Positions 26,301 to 32,472 are shown, counted from the stretch's first letter. The stretch: 38,794 nucleotides of DNA from Acidobacteriota bacterium (GCA_021781455.1 JAJXWV010000012.1:1-38794); one strand, 5' to 3'. Numbers and translations: made by a program. Notes: generated by a model from the sequence alone, not told the origin.

Positions 26301-27123
26301 GGAGCCGCGGGGCCGGCGGTCGGAAGGAGCGGCGGAGGACGACGAAGAATCCCCCGCAACCGGTCGACGCGCGCGTCATCGCGGGGGATTCCTCGCCGTC
26401 TGCGCGGCTCGGGATGGCAGAACCTTCACCTCCGCCGACGAGCTCGCCGTTCGCTGCCACCTGCGCCAGGACCAGCTGACGAAGCTCGCCTATGCCGGAG
26501 CGCTGGCGTCGTTAGGCCTGACCCGCCGGGCCGCGCTGTGGCAGGTGGCCAGGGCGGCCCGGCCGGCGGGAGAGCTGTTCGACGGACAGCAGACGACAGA
26601 CGACAGATCGCAGACTGCAGACGACAGACCGCAGACGACAGACGACAGACCGCAGACCGCAGACGACAGACCGCAGTTCGACCGCGGTCCAATCTCCCCC
26701 CTCCCCGAGATGTCGCCGGCCCAGGAGACCCTGGCCGATTACGACGCCACGGAACTGACCACGGGCAAGCATCTGATGGAGCATTTCCGCGACCGGCTGC
26801 GCCGCGACAACGTCGTCTCTGCGGCCGACCTGAAGCGCCTGCCCAACGGCCGCCGCGTCACGACTGCCGGCGCAGTCATCGTCCGCCAGCGCCCGGGCAC
26901 GGCCAAGGGATTCGTCTTCCTGACTCTGGAAGACGAGACCGGGCTCTCGCAGGCCATCATCCATCCCGATCTGTTCCGCGATCAGAGGACGACGATCCTC
27001 GCCTCGTCCGGAATCATCGTCGAAGGAATTCTCCAGAACACCGACGGCCAGTGCTCCGTGAAGGCAGAAAAATTCTGGGCACTGGAAGGGCTCGACGACG
27101 TGCAGAGCCGGGATTTTCATTGA
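23383..27123 (+). CDS. dnaE2: Error-prone DNA polymerase III alpha subunit DnaE2
   Basis: 1246-residue C-family polymerase of the ImuA-ImuB-DnaE2 mutasome. Residues about 1-106 are an extension of unknown origin. The PHP domain starts at YAELRASSAFSFLDGAS, where the usual first metal-binding His pair is Arg/Ser, so PHP chemistry is probably lost. The polymerase core has GRGSAANSAVCYALGIT and the catalytic PDIDLD with Asp522 and Asp524. HhH and OB-fold regions follow (GRRVTTAGAVIVRQRPGTAKGF). Three in-frame repeat-derived segments are present: residues about 176-215, 968-1013 and 1068-1102. The reading frame is open throughout, so the gene may still work. The start at 23383 is uncertain; GTG and ATG codons nearer the PHP domain are possible. 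Confidence 0.9.
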   Translation: MGSRKSTRNLDGIFMTHNPPGAQKEKIKKRAVPNRGPVLEHDCFSHARIGNEEKYALVSKTPPKPSVPLSAEYDHIPYVHEKWGGTYREQPESETVKRRGKSPARPYAELRASSAFSFLDGASLPEDLVAAAAERDVPAMALIDRNGVYGAPRFYTAAKKADVRALVGAELVLEEGLRSSAVARLRGGEAATKSNRGAALPDTAEPRNRATAQPRITLLVQNRTGYKNLCKLLTAGASGKEKGQASYTWELIEQYSEGLHCLTGGDEGPLAHALQTAGVAAAQHVLQKLGGIFKGRTHVELQRHQRRDEEHRNHALVDLARKLRLPLVATNGIRYARAADKDLHDVLTCIREGQHVDKAGRLLGVNRQRYVKSAAEMSALFGDLPEAIDGAWTLANALDFSLADLGYQFPDYPLPDGETNNSFLRKITWNAAPSRFRPLTAKAQAQIAKELDMIEKLDLAGYFLIVWDIVQFCGREKILAQGRGSAANSAVCYALGITAVDPVKMELLFERFLSEERGEWPDIDLDLPSGDQREKVIQHVYQTYGVHGAAMTANVITYRDRSAAREVGKALGYSAEQVDKIAKSISSWNFGEIREKLESLPQELARSGFDPADRRAQHLMRLYLQIQNLPRHLGQHSGGMVMAKGRLDEVVPLEPASMPGRVVIQWDKDDCADLGLIKVDLLGLGMLSAIEHMIPMIRVHEGKQVDLAHLPQDDPLVYRMLNEADTVGTFQVESRAQMASLPRNAPKKFYDIVVQVAIIRPGPIVGGMIRPFFDRRQGKVPVEYPHPCLEPILKRTLGVPLFQEQLLRIAMVAANFTGGEAEELRRAMGFKRSMERMMDIEKRLRAGMTTNGIDAAAQDQIVKSITSFALYGFPESHAASFALIAYASVYLKAHHPAAFYTALLNAWPMGFYHPATLVKDAQRHGVQVFPIDVNDSGWECRWENGGVRLGMRFVKGLREATGRAIEECHPASPEPRGRRSEGAAEDDEESPATGRRARHRGGFLAVCAARDGRTFTSADELAVRCHLRQDQLTKLAYAGALASLGLTRRAALWQVARAARPAGELFDGQQTTDDRSQTADDRPQTTDDRPQTADDRPQFDRGPISPLPEMSPAQETLADYDATELTTGKHLMEHFRDRLRRDNVVSAADLKRLPNGRRVTTAGAVIVRQRPGTAKGFVFLTLEDETGLSQAIIHPDLFRDQRTTILASSGIIVEGILQNTDGQCSVKAEKFWALEGLDDVQSRDFH
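23908..24028. repeat. In-frame repeat insertion 1 in dnaE2
   Basis: GGTTGCGCGGTTGCGCGG-type units at the left face AACCGCGCAACCGCGCAACC units at the right, forming an inverted repeat around a unique centre. It is read in frame inside the PHP domain, between ELVLEE and ITLLVQNRTGYKNL. Confidence 0.8.
26285..26423. repeat. In-frame family A palindrome in dnaE2
   Basis: It starts with GTCATCCTGCGTCGCCGGAG and ends with CGTCTGCGCGGCTCGGGATG; inside, GAATCCCCCGC (26347-26357) faces GCGGGGGATTC (26381-26391). The ends match family A repeats found between genes. It encodes about 46 Arg/Glu/Pro-rich residues between RAIEE and RDGRTFTSADELA. Confidence 0.75.
26586..26686. repeat. In-frame CAGACGACAGAC repeat array in dnaE2
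   Basis: About eight units of the CAGAC(G/C)(A/G)CAGAC type, read as TDDRPQTADDRPQ, lie between GELFDG and the family sequence MSPAQETLADYDATEL. This is a direct, not inverted, array related to the GACCGCAGACC units in imuA and imuB. Confidence 0.8.
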
Positions 27124-27132
27124 CCGCCGCCC

Positions 27133-27170
27133 ACCGGTTCCCCGGTTTCGCGGTTGCGAGGTTCCGCAGT
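27133..27170. repeat. GGTTCCCCGGTTTCGCGGTTGCGAGG array
   Basis: A short tandem array after the dnaE2 stop, of the same type as 19412-19466. Confidence 0.6.
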
Positions 27171-27233
27171 GCAATACGTCACGATCCGGCACGCACGTGA
27201 CCTGGAGAGGAAGCGCATGGCTGCGCAGACGGT

Positions 27234-27239
27234 TACAAT
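27234..27239 (+). promoter_or_regulatory. Putative -10 element of the AI-2E family gene
   Basis: TACAAT, 9 nt before the ATG at 27249, with no Shine-Dalgarno in the gap. Confidence 0.45.
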
Positions 27240-27248
27240 CGAGCACTG

Positions 27249-28334
27249 ATGAGCACGAAACCCCTCGTTCCGGTCCGGGTCGAGCCGCCTGTCGAAGCGG
27301 CTCCCGTCAAGTCGCAAGAACGACCGACGAATGCCGAGATCGCGGCCTGGCTGCTCATCGGCGGCCTGTTGCTCTTCATCCTCCTCCAGCACCTCGTGGC
27401 CGGACTCATTGCCGGGCTGGCGCTCTACATGGTTCTCGACCTCGTCGGCAGCGCCTTCGCGCGCCGGCTCTCCGGGAAGACCGCGCGACCGCTGGCTCTT
27501 CTCTTCGTCTTCGCGGCCACGGCCTTCATTCTCGCGGGCCTCGTCGCTCTCGGTGTTTCGATCATGCGCCACAGCGCCGGCCGCCTGCCCGACATGATGA
27601 ATCAGATGGCGAACATCCTCGATTCGACGCGCACCTGGCTCGGCGGATACGGCCAACAGGTCATCCCCGAGGTCCTGACCGATGCTGACAATTTCAAGGC
27701 CACCATCGCCGCCTGGCTGAAAACGCATGCGCAGACCGTTCGTGCCGCCGGCGGCTATGTGAGCCTCGGCTTCGTTCACGTCCTGATGGGCGCGCTGGTG
27801 GCCATCCTGGTCTTCTTCCGTCACGTGACTCATCCGGGAGAGAGCACCACCGGACCGCTCGGCCACCACCTTCTGGAGAAGGCCGGCCGCTTCACGAATG
27901 TCTTCAGCCGCATCGCGGCCGCGCAGATCAAGATCTCGGCCGTAAACACGAGCCTGACCGCCATCTACCTCCTCGTCCTTCTTCCGCTGTTCGGCGAGCA
28001 CCTCCCCTTCACCACGACCCTGATCGTCCTGACGTTCATCGCCGGCCTGATTCCGGTCGTCGGCAATCTCATCTCGAACACCGTCATCACGATTCTGTCG
28101 CTGGGAACATCGGTGGGACTGGCGATCGCCTCGCTCCTGTTTCTGATCCTGATCCACAAGCTCGAGTACCTGATCAACTCGAAGATCGTCGGCGGCCAGA
28201 CCGACTCGCAGGCGTGGGAAATCCTGATGGCCATCGTCCTGGGTGAAGCCGCCTTCGGCATCGGCGGGGTGATCATGGGCCCGATCATCTACGCCTTCGT
28301 GAAGCGCGAGCTGCGCGAAAAGGGCATGGTGTAG
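27249..28334 (+). CDS. AI-2E family transporter
   Basis: 361-residue membrane protein of the AI-2 exporter/PerM (UPF0118) family. A hydrophilic N-terminus of about 30 residues precedes paired membrane helices (about 32-100). A soluble middle region (about 105-170) is followed by further helices, with the conserved LTFIAGLIPVVGNLISN near 260 and a late segment GEAAFGIGGVIMGPIIYAF. Members export small molecules or act in Na+/H+ exchange; the substrate here is open. It follows dnaE2 on the same strand but has its own -10-like hexamer. Confidence 0.9.
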   Translation: MSTKPLVPVRVEPPVEAAPVKSQERPTNAEIAAWLLIGGLLLFILLQHLVAGLIAGLALYMVLDLVGSAFARRLSGKTARPLALLFVFAATAFILAGLVALGVSIMRHSAGRLPDMMNQMANILDSTRTWLGGYGQQVIPEVLTDADNFKATIAAWLKTHAQTVRAAGGYVSLGFVHVLMGALVAILVFFRHVTHPGESTTGPLGHHLLEKAGRFTNVFSRIAAAQIKISAVNTSLTAIYLLVLLPLFGEHLPFTTTLIVLTFIAGLIPVVGNLISNTVITILSLGTSVGLAIASLLFLILIHKLEYLINSKIVGGQTDSQAWEILMAIVLGEAAFGIGGVIMGPIIYAFVKRELREKGMV

Positions 28335-28360
28335 AAGCGGAAGCCGCGCGCCGCCACGGC

Positions 28361-28511
28361 CCGTCACTCTGAGCCAGCGGGGCCGCCCCGGCGGCGTAGC
28401 GCGGCGAAGAGTCTCTTACCGGGACTATCTGTAGGGTTGAGACTCTTCGCCGCTCTTCGCCGCTCCACCCCGCCCAACCTGCCCCGCGGCTCCGCCGGCT
28501 CAGAGTGACGG
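28361..28511. repeat. Long palindromic element between convergent genes
   Basis: Outer arms CCGTCACTCTGAGCC (28361-28375) and GGCTCAGAGTGACGG (28497-28511) enclose inner inverted pieces such as GCGGCGAAGAGTCTC and GAGACTCTTCGCCGC. It fills most of the gap between the AI-2E gene stop and the pterin dehydratase fusion stop. It may work as a two-way terminator. Confidence 0.8.
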
Positions 28512-28545
28512 GGGGAGGGTCCGCCAGTTCGGGATCCCGGGCCGC

Positions 28546-29157
28546 CTACAGCCCGTCGATCTTCGCGGCCAGGACGAAGTCGCTGCGTGTCAGGCCATCG
28601 ACCTTGTGCGTCCAGATCGTGACGCGCACCTTCCCCCAGGCGAGATGGATGTCGGGGTGATGCCCCTGCTCCTCGGCCAGCGCGCCGATGCGATTCGTGA
28701 AGTGCAGGGCCTTCGCAAAGTCGGGGAAGGGGAATTCCTTCTCCAGATGATGGTCGTCGACCACGTGCCACCCGCCGCCCAGCTCGCGGCTCAGCGACTC
28801 GAGATCCGCCCCTTTCAGCGCCGGCACTCCGCCTCTGCAGGGGACGCATTTCTCGGCGGCCAGCGCGCTCGGCGGGGCCGCTGCGGAGCGGGCCTTCTCG
28901 CCCTTTTCGCTCTCGAGGAACTCCGCGATCTGCTGCGGCTCGACGCGATGCCGGAAGGCCTCCCGGCCGTCGATGTAGATCACCGGCACGTCGTTCTTGA
29001 AAAGCTGCAGAAGCGCCGGATCGTGATCGATGTCCACCTCGCGAAGGCGGATGCGCAGCCTGTACTGCACCTCGGCCGCCCGTATCGAGGCCTTGGCCTT
29101 GTCGCACAGCGAACACTCGTGGCGCGTGTAGAGGACCACTTCGACGGCTTCGTGCAT
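28546..29157 (-). CDS. Glutaredoxin-like domain fused to pterin-4a-carbinolamine dehydratase
   Basis: 203-residue fusion. Residues 5-80 are a glutaredoxin-like thioredoxin fold with Cys15-x-x-Cys18 in HECSLCDK and the cis-Pro in VPVIYIDG. A linker with CVPCRGG (Cys104/Cys107) leads to a DCoH-type dehydratase domain (112-203). The domain carries the active-site HHPDIHL (166-172) and THKVDGLTRSDF. The dehydratase recycles 4a-hydroxytetrahydrobiopterin after aromatic amino acid hydroxylation. I choose the ATG at 29157; it has TAGAGT 7 nt upstream. The gene is divergent from the SDR gene with only 19 bp between start codons. Confidence 0.85.
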   Translation of the reverse strand: MHEAVEVVLYTRHECSLCDKAKASIRAAEVQYRLRIRLREVDIDHDPALLQLFKNDVPVIYIDGREAFRHRVEPQQIAEFLESEKGEKARSAAAPPSALAAEKCVPCRGGVPALKGADLESLSRELGGGWHVVDDHHLEKEFPFPDFAKALHFTNRIGALAEEQGHHPDIHLAWGKVRVTIWTHKVDGLTRSDFVLAAKIDGL

Positions 29158-29176
29158 CGCATACACTCTAGCGCCC
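29158..29176. promoter_or_regulatory. Overlapping divergent -10 hexamers
   Basis: The 19-bp gap between two divergent start codons contains TACACT on the plus strand (29162-29167, 9 nt before ATG 29177) and TAGAGT on the minus strand (29170-29165, 7 nt before ATG 29157). They overlap by three bases. The -35 regions would lie inside the opposite gene, and the two promoters should exclude each other. Confidence 0.45.
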
Positions 29177-29944
29177 ATGAGCTCGAAAACGAACCTCGAC
29201 CTGACCGGAAAAGTGGTCCTCGTGACCGGAGCATCGCGCGGCATCGGACGGGAGGCCGCCATTCAGCTGGCCCGGGCTGGCGCGACCGTGGCGGTGAACT
29301 ACTGGCGGAGCGAAGCGGCGGCCCAGGAAGTCGTCGGGCAGATCGGCGGGACCGCGTTCGCCGTCGCTGCCGACGTCGCTCAGCCGGGCGAGGTCAGGAG
29401 CATGATCGACCGCGTCATCGATCGCTGCGGTCGCATCGACGTGCTGGTGAACAACGCCGCCACCTTCGCCATGAACCCGTTCGACGGCGACGATTACGAG
29501 CTGTGGCAGCAGGGATGGCAGCGCACCTTCGCGCTCAACATCTTCGGAGCGGCGAACGCAGCGTTCCTGGCCATGCGCGCCATGCGCAAGCAGGGCGGCG
29601 GCAAGATCATCAACGTGGCTTCGCGGGCCGCGTTCCGCGGCGAGACCGAGTTCGCCGACTACGGCGCCTCCAAGGCTGCGCTCGTCAACCTGACGATCTC
29701 CATCGCCCGCGCCTGTGCCAGGGACAACATCATCTCCAGCTGCGTGGCGCCGGGATTCATCGCCACGGAGATGGCGCAGTCGGAGCTGGATGCCCATTAC
29801 GAAGAGATCGTGAACCAGATTCCGCTCAAGCGCGTCGGCACCGTCGGCGACGTCGCCGGCGTGATCGTCTTCCTCGCCTCCCCGCTCGCCGATTACCTCA
29901 ACGGGACCATCGTCGACGTGAACGGCGGCTCCTGGTTCCACTAA
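29177..29944 (+). CDS. SDR family oxidoreductase (FabG-like)
   Basis: 255-residue short-chain dehydrogenase/reductase. The NAD(P)-binding TGASRGIG is at residues 18-25, NNAA near 92-95, catalytic Ser in VASRAAF and Tyr-x-x-x-Lys in YGASK. The end ASPLADYLNGTIVDVNGG is typical of classical SDRs. The Arg-rich start after the glycine motif and YWRS suggest NADPH preference. The substrate is unknown; FabG-like 3-oxoacyl reduction is possible. No fatty acid genes adjoin it. Confidence 0.9.
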   Translation: MSSKTNLDLTGKVVLVTGASRGIGREAAIQLARAGATVAVNYWRSEAAAQEVVGQIGGTAFAVAADVAQPGEVRSMIDRVIDRCGRIDVLVNNAATFAMNPFDGDDYELWQQGWQRTFALNIFGAANAAFLAMRAMRKQGGGKIINVASRAAFRGETEFADYGASKAALVNLTISIARACARDNIISSCVAPGFIATEMAQSELDAHYEEIVNQIPLKRVGTVGDVAGVIVFLASPLADYLNGTIVDVNGGSWFH

Positions 29945-29959
29945 GAGGCCTTTGCCCTG

Positions 29960-30103
29960 GTGTAGGGCAGGCTTTCCAGCCTGCCATGTGTCTCGTGTGG
30001 GACAGGCTTTCTAGCCGGTCATTACTGTCCGCAGAAAACTCCGCAGGGACAGGCTGGAAAGCCCGTCCTACACGAAGGGCAGGCTGGAAAGCCTGCCCTA
30101 CAC
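29960..30103. repeat. Nested GGGCAGGCT hairpins forming a 144-bp palindrome
   Basis: The left end GTGTAGGGCAGGCTTTCC... (29960-29985) is the exact reverse complement of the right end (30078-30103), each being a hairpin by itself. Between them are a decayed second pair (GTGTGGGACAGGCTTTCTAGCC and GGGACAGGCTGGAAAGCCCG). This looks like two insertions of the same element in opposite orientations. Confidence 0.85.
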
Positions 30104-30148
30104 GGTCCTCATTCGCGGCGCACCGTTTGCTTACTGAATTGTCAGCCC

Positions 30149-30337
30149 ATGGCTCTGGTCATCACCGCTCTCATCGTCGTCGCAGTCCTGGCACTCGCGC
30201 TCGCCCTTGCTTATCTGCCGATGAGGCTGCTTCTCGGGCAGATCGCGCGCAATGTCCGGCAGTTCATCGAGCGGCAGCGCGAACGGCGTCACGCCAGCCG
30301 CGAGACTCCGGACCGCAGGAAAGCGCCACTGGCCTGA
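30149..30337 (+). CDS. Small single-span membrane protein
   Basis: 62-residue open frame with a strongly hydrophobic N-terminal half (residues 4-25, a likely membrane helix) and a basic tail rich in Arg and Gln. The start ATG is preceded by CAGCCC, not a good ribosome site. No family is recognised. It converges on the TlpA-like gene, whose stop is 4 bases away. Codon use is GC-rich like the neighbours, and the hydrophobic/basic layout supports coding, but this is not certain. Confidence 0.5.
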   Translation: MALVITALIVVAVLALALALAYLPMRLLLGQIARNVRQFIERQRERRHASRETPDRRKAPLA

Positions 30338-30341
30338 TCGA

Positions 30342-30941
30342 TCAGCCCTTCTTCTCGGCCAGCGCGGCGTCGAGCGCTTGCTTCAGGGTGGCGTCGCCGG
30401 TCTCGATCGCGCCGAACTGCTTCCAGACGATCCTGCCATTGCGGTCGATCAGCACGCTCGCGGGGATGACCGAGGTCTGTAAGACGTTGGCGAGCTTTCC
30501 CTCGGGATCGAGAAGAATCGGATACGTCATCTTGTGCTCCGACACGAACTGCTTGACGCCGGCGGCGCCGGAATCGTCGAGGCTGACGCCGATGACCTTG
30601 AATCCCTGCGGCGCGTACTGGTCGTGCATCTTCTGCAGCTCGGGAATCTCGTATCGGCAGGGCGGGCACCAGGTTGCCCAGAGGTTGAGCAGGACGACGT
30701 TGCCGTGCTCGCTGGCAAGATCGAAGCTCTTCCCCTCGACGGTCTGCGCGGTGTAGGCCGGCATCGGAGATCCGATGGAGGTGTCGCCGGACCTGGCGGT
30801 CTGCGGAGCCGCAGCGGTTTGCGTGGCCGAGGTCTGGCCCGGAGCGGCTTTGGCCGCCTTCGGCTGGACACTCTCGCTCCGGCTGCACGCGGCCGAGGCG
30901 ACGAGGGCAAGGACAAGAGCGGCGTGAAGAAGTTTTCGCAT
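30342..30941 (-). CDS. TlpA-like thioredoxin-fold disulfide reductase, exported
   Basis: 199-residue protein. An N-terminal export signal MRKLLHAALVLALVASAAC ends in a possible but imperfect lipobox. It is followed by an Ala/Gln/Thr-rich linker of about 40 residues and a TlpA/ResA-like domain with the active-site WCPPC and the cis-Pro in IPASVLIDRNGRIVW. It should reduce disulfides in the periplasm, for example in cytochrome c maturation, though no cytochrome genes adjoin it. I choose the ATG at 30941 because it starts the signal; a GTG at 30965 is in frame. Confidence 0.87.
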   Translation of the reverse strand: MRKLLHAALVLALVASAACSRSESVQPKAAKAAPGQTSATQTAAAPQTARSGDTSIGSPMPAYTAQTVEGKSFDLASEHGNVVLLNLWATWCPPCRYEIPELQKMHDQYAPQGFKVIGVSLDDSGAAGVKQFVSEHKMTYPILLDPEGKLANVLQTSVIPASVLIDRNGRIVWKQFGAIETGDATLKQALDAALAEKKG

Positions 30942-31026
30942 CGGTTGACTCACATCCCGCGGCACTCGCGCCGCAGCCGGTATTTTCGCTCAGAACCTCG
31001 ACAGCAGTCGGTGATGACGACTGATC

Positions 31027-31566
31027 TCACAATCCTTCGCCGGGTTTGGTCGGCTCCATGCGCAGGGCGTCGTTCACCCGGTTGAAGTAGTTGAACAGCC
31101 CGGCCATCGCGGAGATCTCCACGATCTCCCCTTCGTCGTATTGCGACCGCAGTCTGGCGAAGAACGCGTCGTCGATGGCATGCGCGTCGAGGGTGAGCTG
31201 CTTTGCATACGAAAGCGCCACCTTTTCCCTGTCGTCGAACGGCCCGTTCTCGAAGTCCACGAGCGCGTCGAGCTGCTCCTGAGTCGCTCCGTGCCGCGCA
31301 GCCTGCGCGGTGTGGGAGCGGTTTCAATATTCGCAGCCGTTGATGCGCGACACGAGCGAGGCCACGAGCTCCTTGGTGCGCACCGGTACCGTTCCGGTAT
31401 TGGTGATGGCGTTCAGATGCGCCACCATGGTCTTGAGGATTTCCGGCCGGTGCGCGTAGACGCGGAACATGTTCGGCACGTTCCCCCGCTTCGCTCCGAC
31501 GTCCACGAACAGCTCCCGCACGTCGCCGGTCACTTCGTCCTTGGTGAGTCTCGGTAGTCTGGGCAT
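31027..31566 (-). CDS. AhpD-like/carboxymuconolactone decarboxylase family protein, probable selenoprotein (CxxU)
   Basis: The frame is 179 codons plus stop, with one in-frame TGA at codon 81 (31326-31324). The protein reads SRINGCEY-U-NRSHTAQAARHG: the TGA stands exactly where AhpD-like peroxidases have the second Cys of CxxCxxxH (Cys78, U81, His85). Downstream the family sequence goes on without frame change (DDREKVALSYAKQLT, EIVEISAMAGLFNYFNRVNDAL). A strong hairpin starts 3 nt after the TGA. AhpD-like selenoproteins are known in bacteria. The product would be a thiol/selenol peroxidase-related enzyme. An alternative is a nonsense mutation. TAGACT lies 6 nt before the ATG. Confidence 0.8.
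31285..31320 (-). promoter_or_regulatory. Candidate bacterial SECIS hairpin
   Basis: Directly after the UGA and one codon, CGCTCC (31320-31315) pairs with GGAGCG (31290-31285). Above a 4/3 internal loop, CCGCGCA (31310-31304) pairs with TGCGCGG (31300-31294), leaving the apical loop GGC. The loop begins 21 nt after the UGA and its first base is G, both in line with described bacterial SECIS rules. Confidence 0.7.
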
Positions 31567-31572
31567 CTGTGA

Positions 31573-31578
31573 AGTCTA
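31573..31578 (-). promoter_or_regulatory. Putative -10 element of the AhpD-like gene
   Basis: TAGACT on the minus strand, exactly 6 nt before the ATG at 31566, preceded by CGA as at fadI. No Shine-Dalgarno is present. Confidence 0.45.
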
Positions 31579-31605
31579 TCGCGTGGGATCGCCCCGGCCG
31601 GAAGC

Positions 31606-31643
31606 AACCGGAAAAGAAGAACGCCCCGCGGGTGCGGGGCGTT
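31606..31643 (-). terminator. Intrinsic terminator of rplY
   Basis: On the minus strand AACGCCCCGC (31643-31634) and GCGGGGCGTT (31629-31620) form a perfect 10-bp stem with a 4-base loop, followed by TCTTCTTTTC. This is the clearest Rho-independent terminator in the window, 27 bases after the rplY stop. Confidence 0.85.
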
Positions 31644-31670
31644 CCGATGATTGCTCGATGAGTGCGAACC

Positions 31671-32390
31671 TTACTTCTTCGCTGACTCTTTCTTTGCCGG
31701 GGCTTCTTTCTTTGCGGGAGCTGCTTCCTTCTCTTCCTCGGTCTCGCCCTTGCCCTTCTTGATGACCTCGGGCTCGGCCGGTGCGGCCTCCGCCACGACG
31801 CCTTCTGCGGGCGTCGGCTCCGCCTCGGCCCGGATGTGGGTCACGCCGACGACCACGCGCTCCGGATCATCGAGAACCTTCACGCCTTCCGGCAGCTTCA
31901 GGTCGGAGACGCGCAGATAGTCGTGAATGCCGAGAGTCGTGACATCGACCTCGATCGAATCCGGAATGGCGTTCGGCAGGCATTCGATGTGGAGATCGCG
32001 GACCTGGAAGTCGAGGATTCCGCCTTCCTTGACGCCGATCGCGTCGCCCGTGTGGTGGACCGGAACCGTGACTTTGATCTTCTCGTCCATCTGTACGCGG
32101 ACGAAGTCGATGTGCGTCATCTTCCGCGAGATCGGGTCGATCTGGATCTCCTTGATCATCGCGTGCCGCTGCTGGTCGGTGTCCGTCATCTTCAGCAGGA
32201 AGATGGAACGCACGCCATGCTGGCTCTTCTGAATGAGCTCCGAAACCGTCTTGCGGTCGACGACGATGGGAACGGCCTCGCGGTGACCGCCATAGACGAC
32301 CGCCGGGACTTTTCCGCTCACACGAAGGCGGCGCGCCACCCCTTTACCGGTGCTATCGCGGCGCGTTACTTCCAAACTCAGCTCAGCCAT
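31671..32390 (-). CDS. rplY: 50S ribosomal protein L25 (CTC type)
   Basis: 239-residue L25/TL5/CTC protein that binds 5S rRNA. The N-terminal L25 domain (residues 1-90) has KGVARRLRVSGKVPAVVYGG and ISRKMTHIDFVRV, and the C-terminal TL5-type beta domain follows to about 185. A long acidic-basic tail ends with a run of Ala/Lys/Glu repeats. Start: ATG at 32390 with AAGGAG 8 nt upstream, preferred over the in-frame TTG at 32396. It follows prs on the same strand, a common order (prs-rplY), but a palindromic element lies between. Confidence 0.95.
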   Translation of the reverse strand: MAELSLEVTRRDSTGKGVARRLRVSGKVPAVVYGGHREAVPIVVDRKTVSELIQKSQHGVRSIFLLKMTDTDQQRHAMIKEIQIDPISRKMTHIDFVRVQMDEKIKVTVPVHHTGDAIGVKEGGILDFQVRDLHIECLPNAIPDSIEVDVTTLGIHDYLRVSDLKLPEGVKVLDDPERVVVGVTHIRAEAEPTPAEGVVAEAAPAEPEVIKKGKGETEEEKEAAPAKKEAPAKKESAKK

Positions 32391-32472
32391 GGACAAGACT
32401 CCTTATCTGGGATCCGACGGAAGCAAGATAAACCGTTGAGCATGCTCGTTATTCCCGGGCTAGCCGCCCCGC

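Noticed and set aside
26586-26686. Regular repeats that might be taken for a CRISPR array
   Set aside because: Units are 10-12 bases without unique spacers and are translated in frame inside dnaE2.
31027-31323. Reading the AhpD-like locus as two separate small genes or a plain pseudogene
   Set aside because: There is no frame change, only one stop, and it lies exactly on the active-site Cys with a SECIS-like hairpin; a pseudogene remains possible but is less likely.
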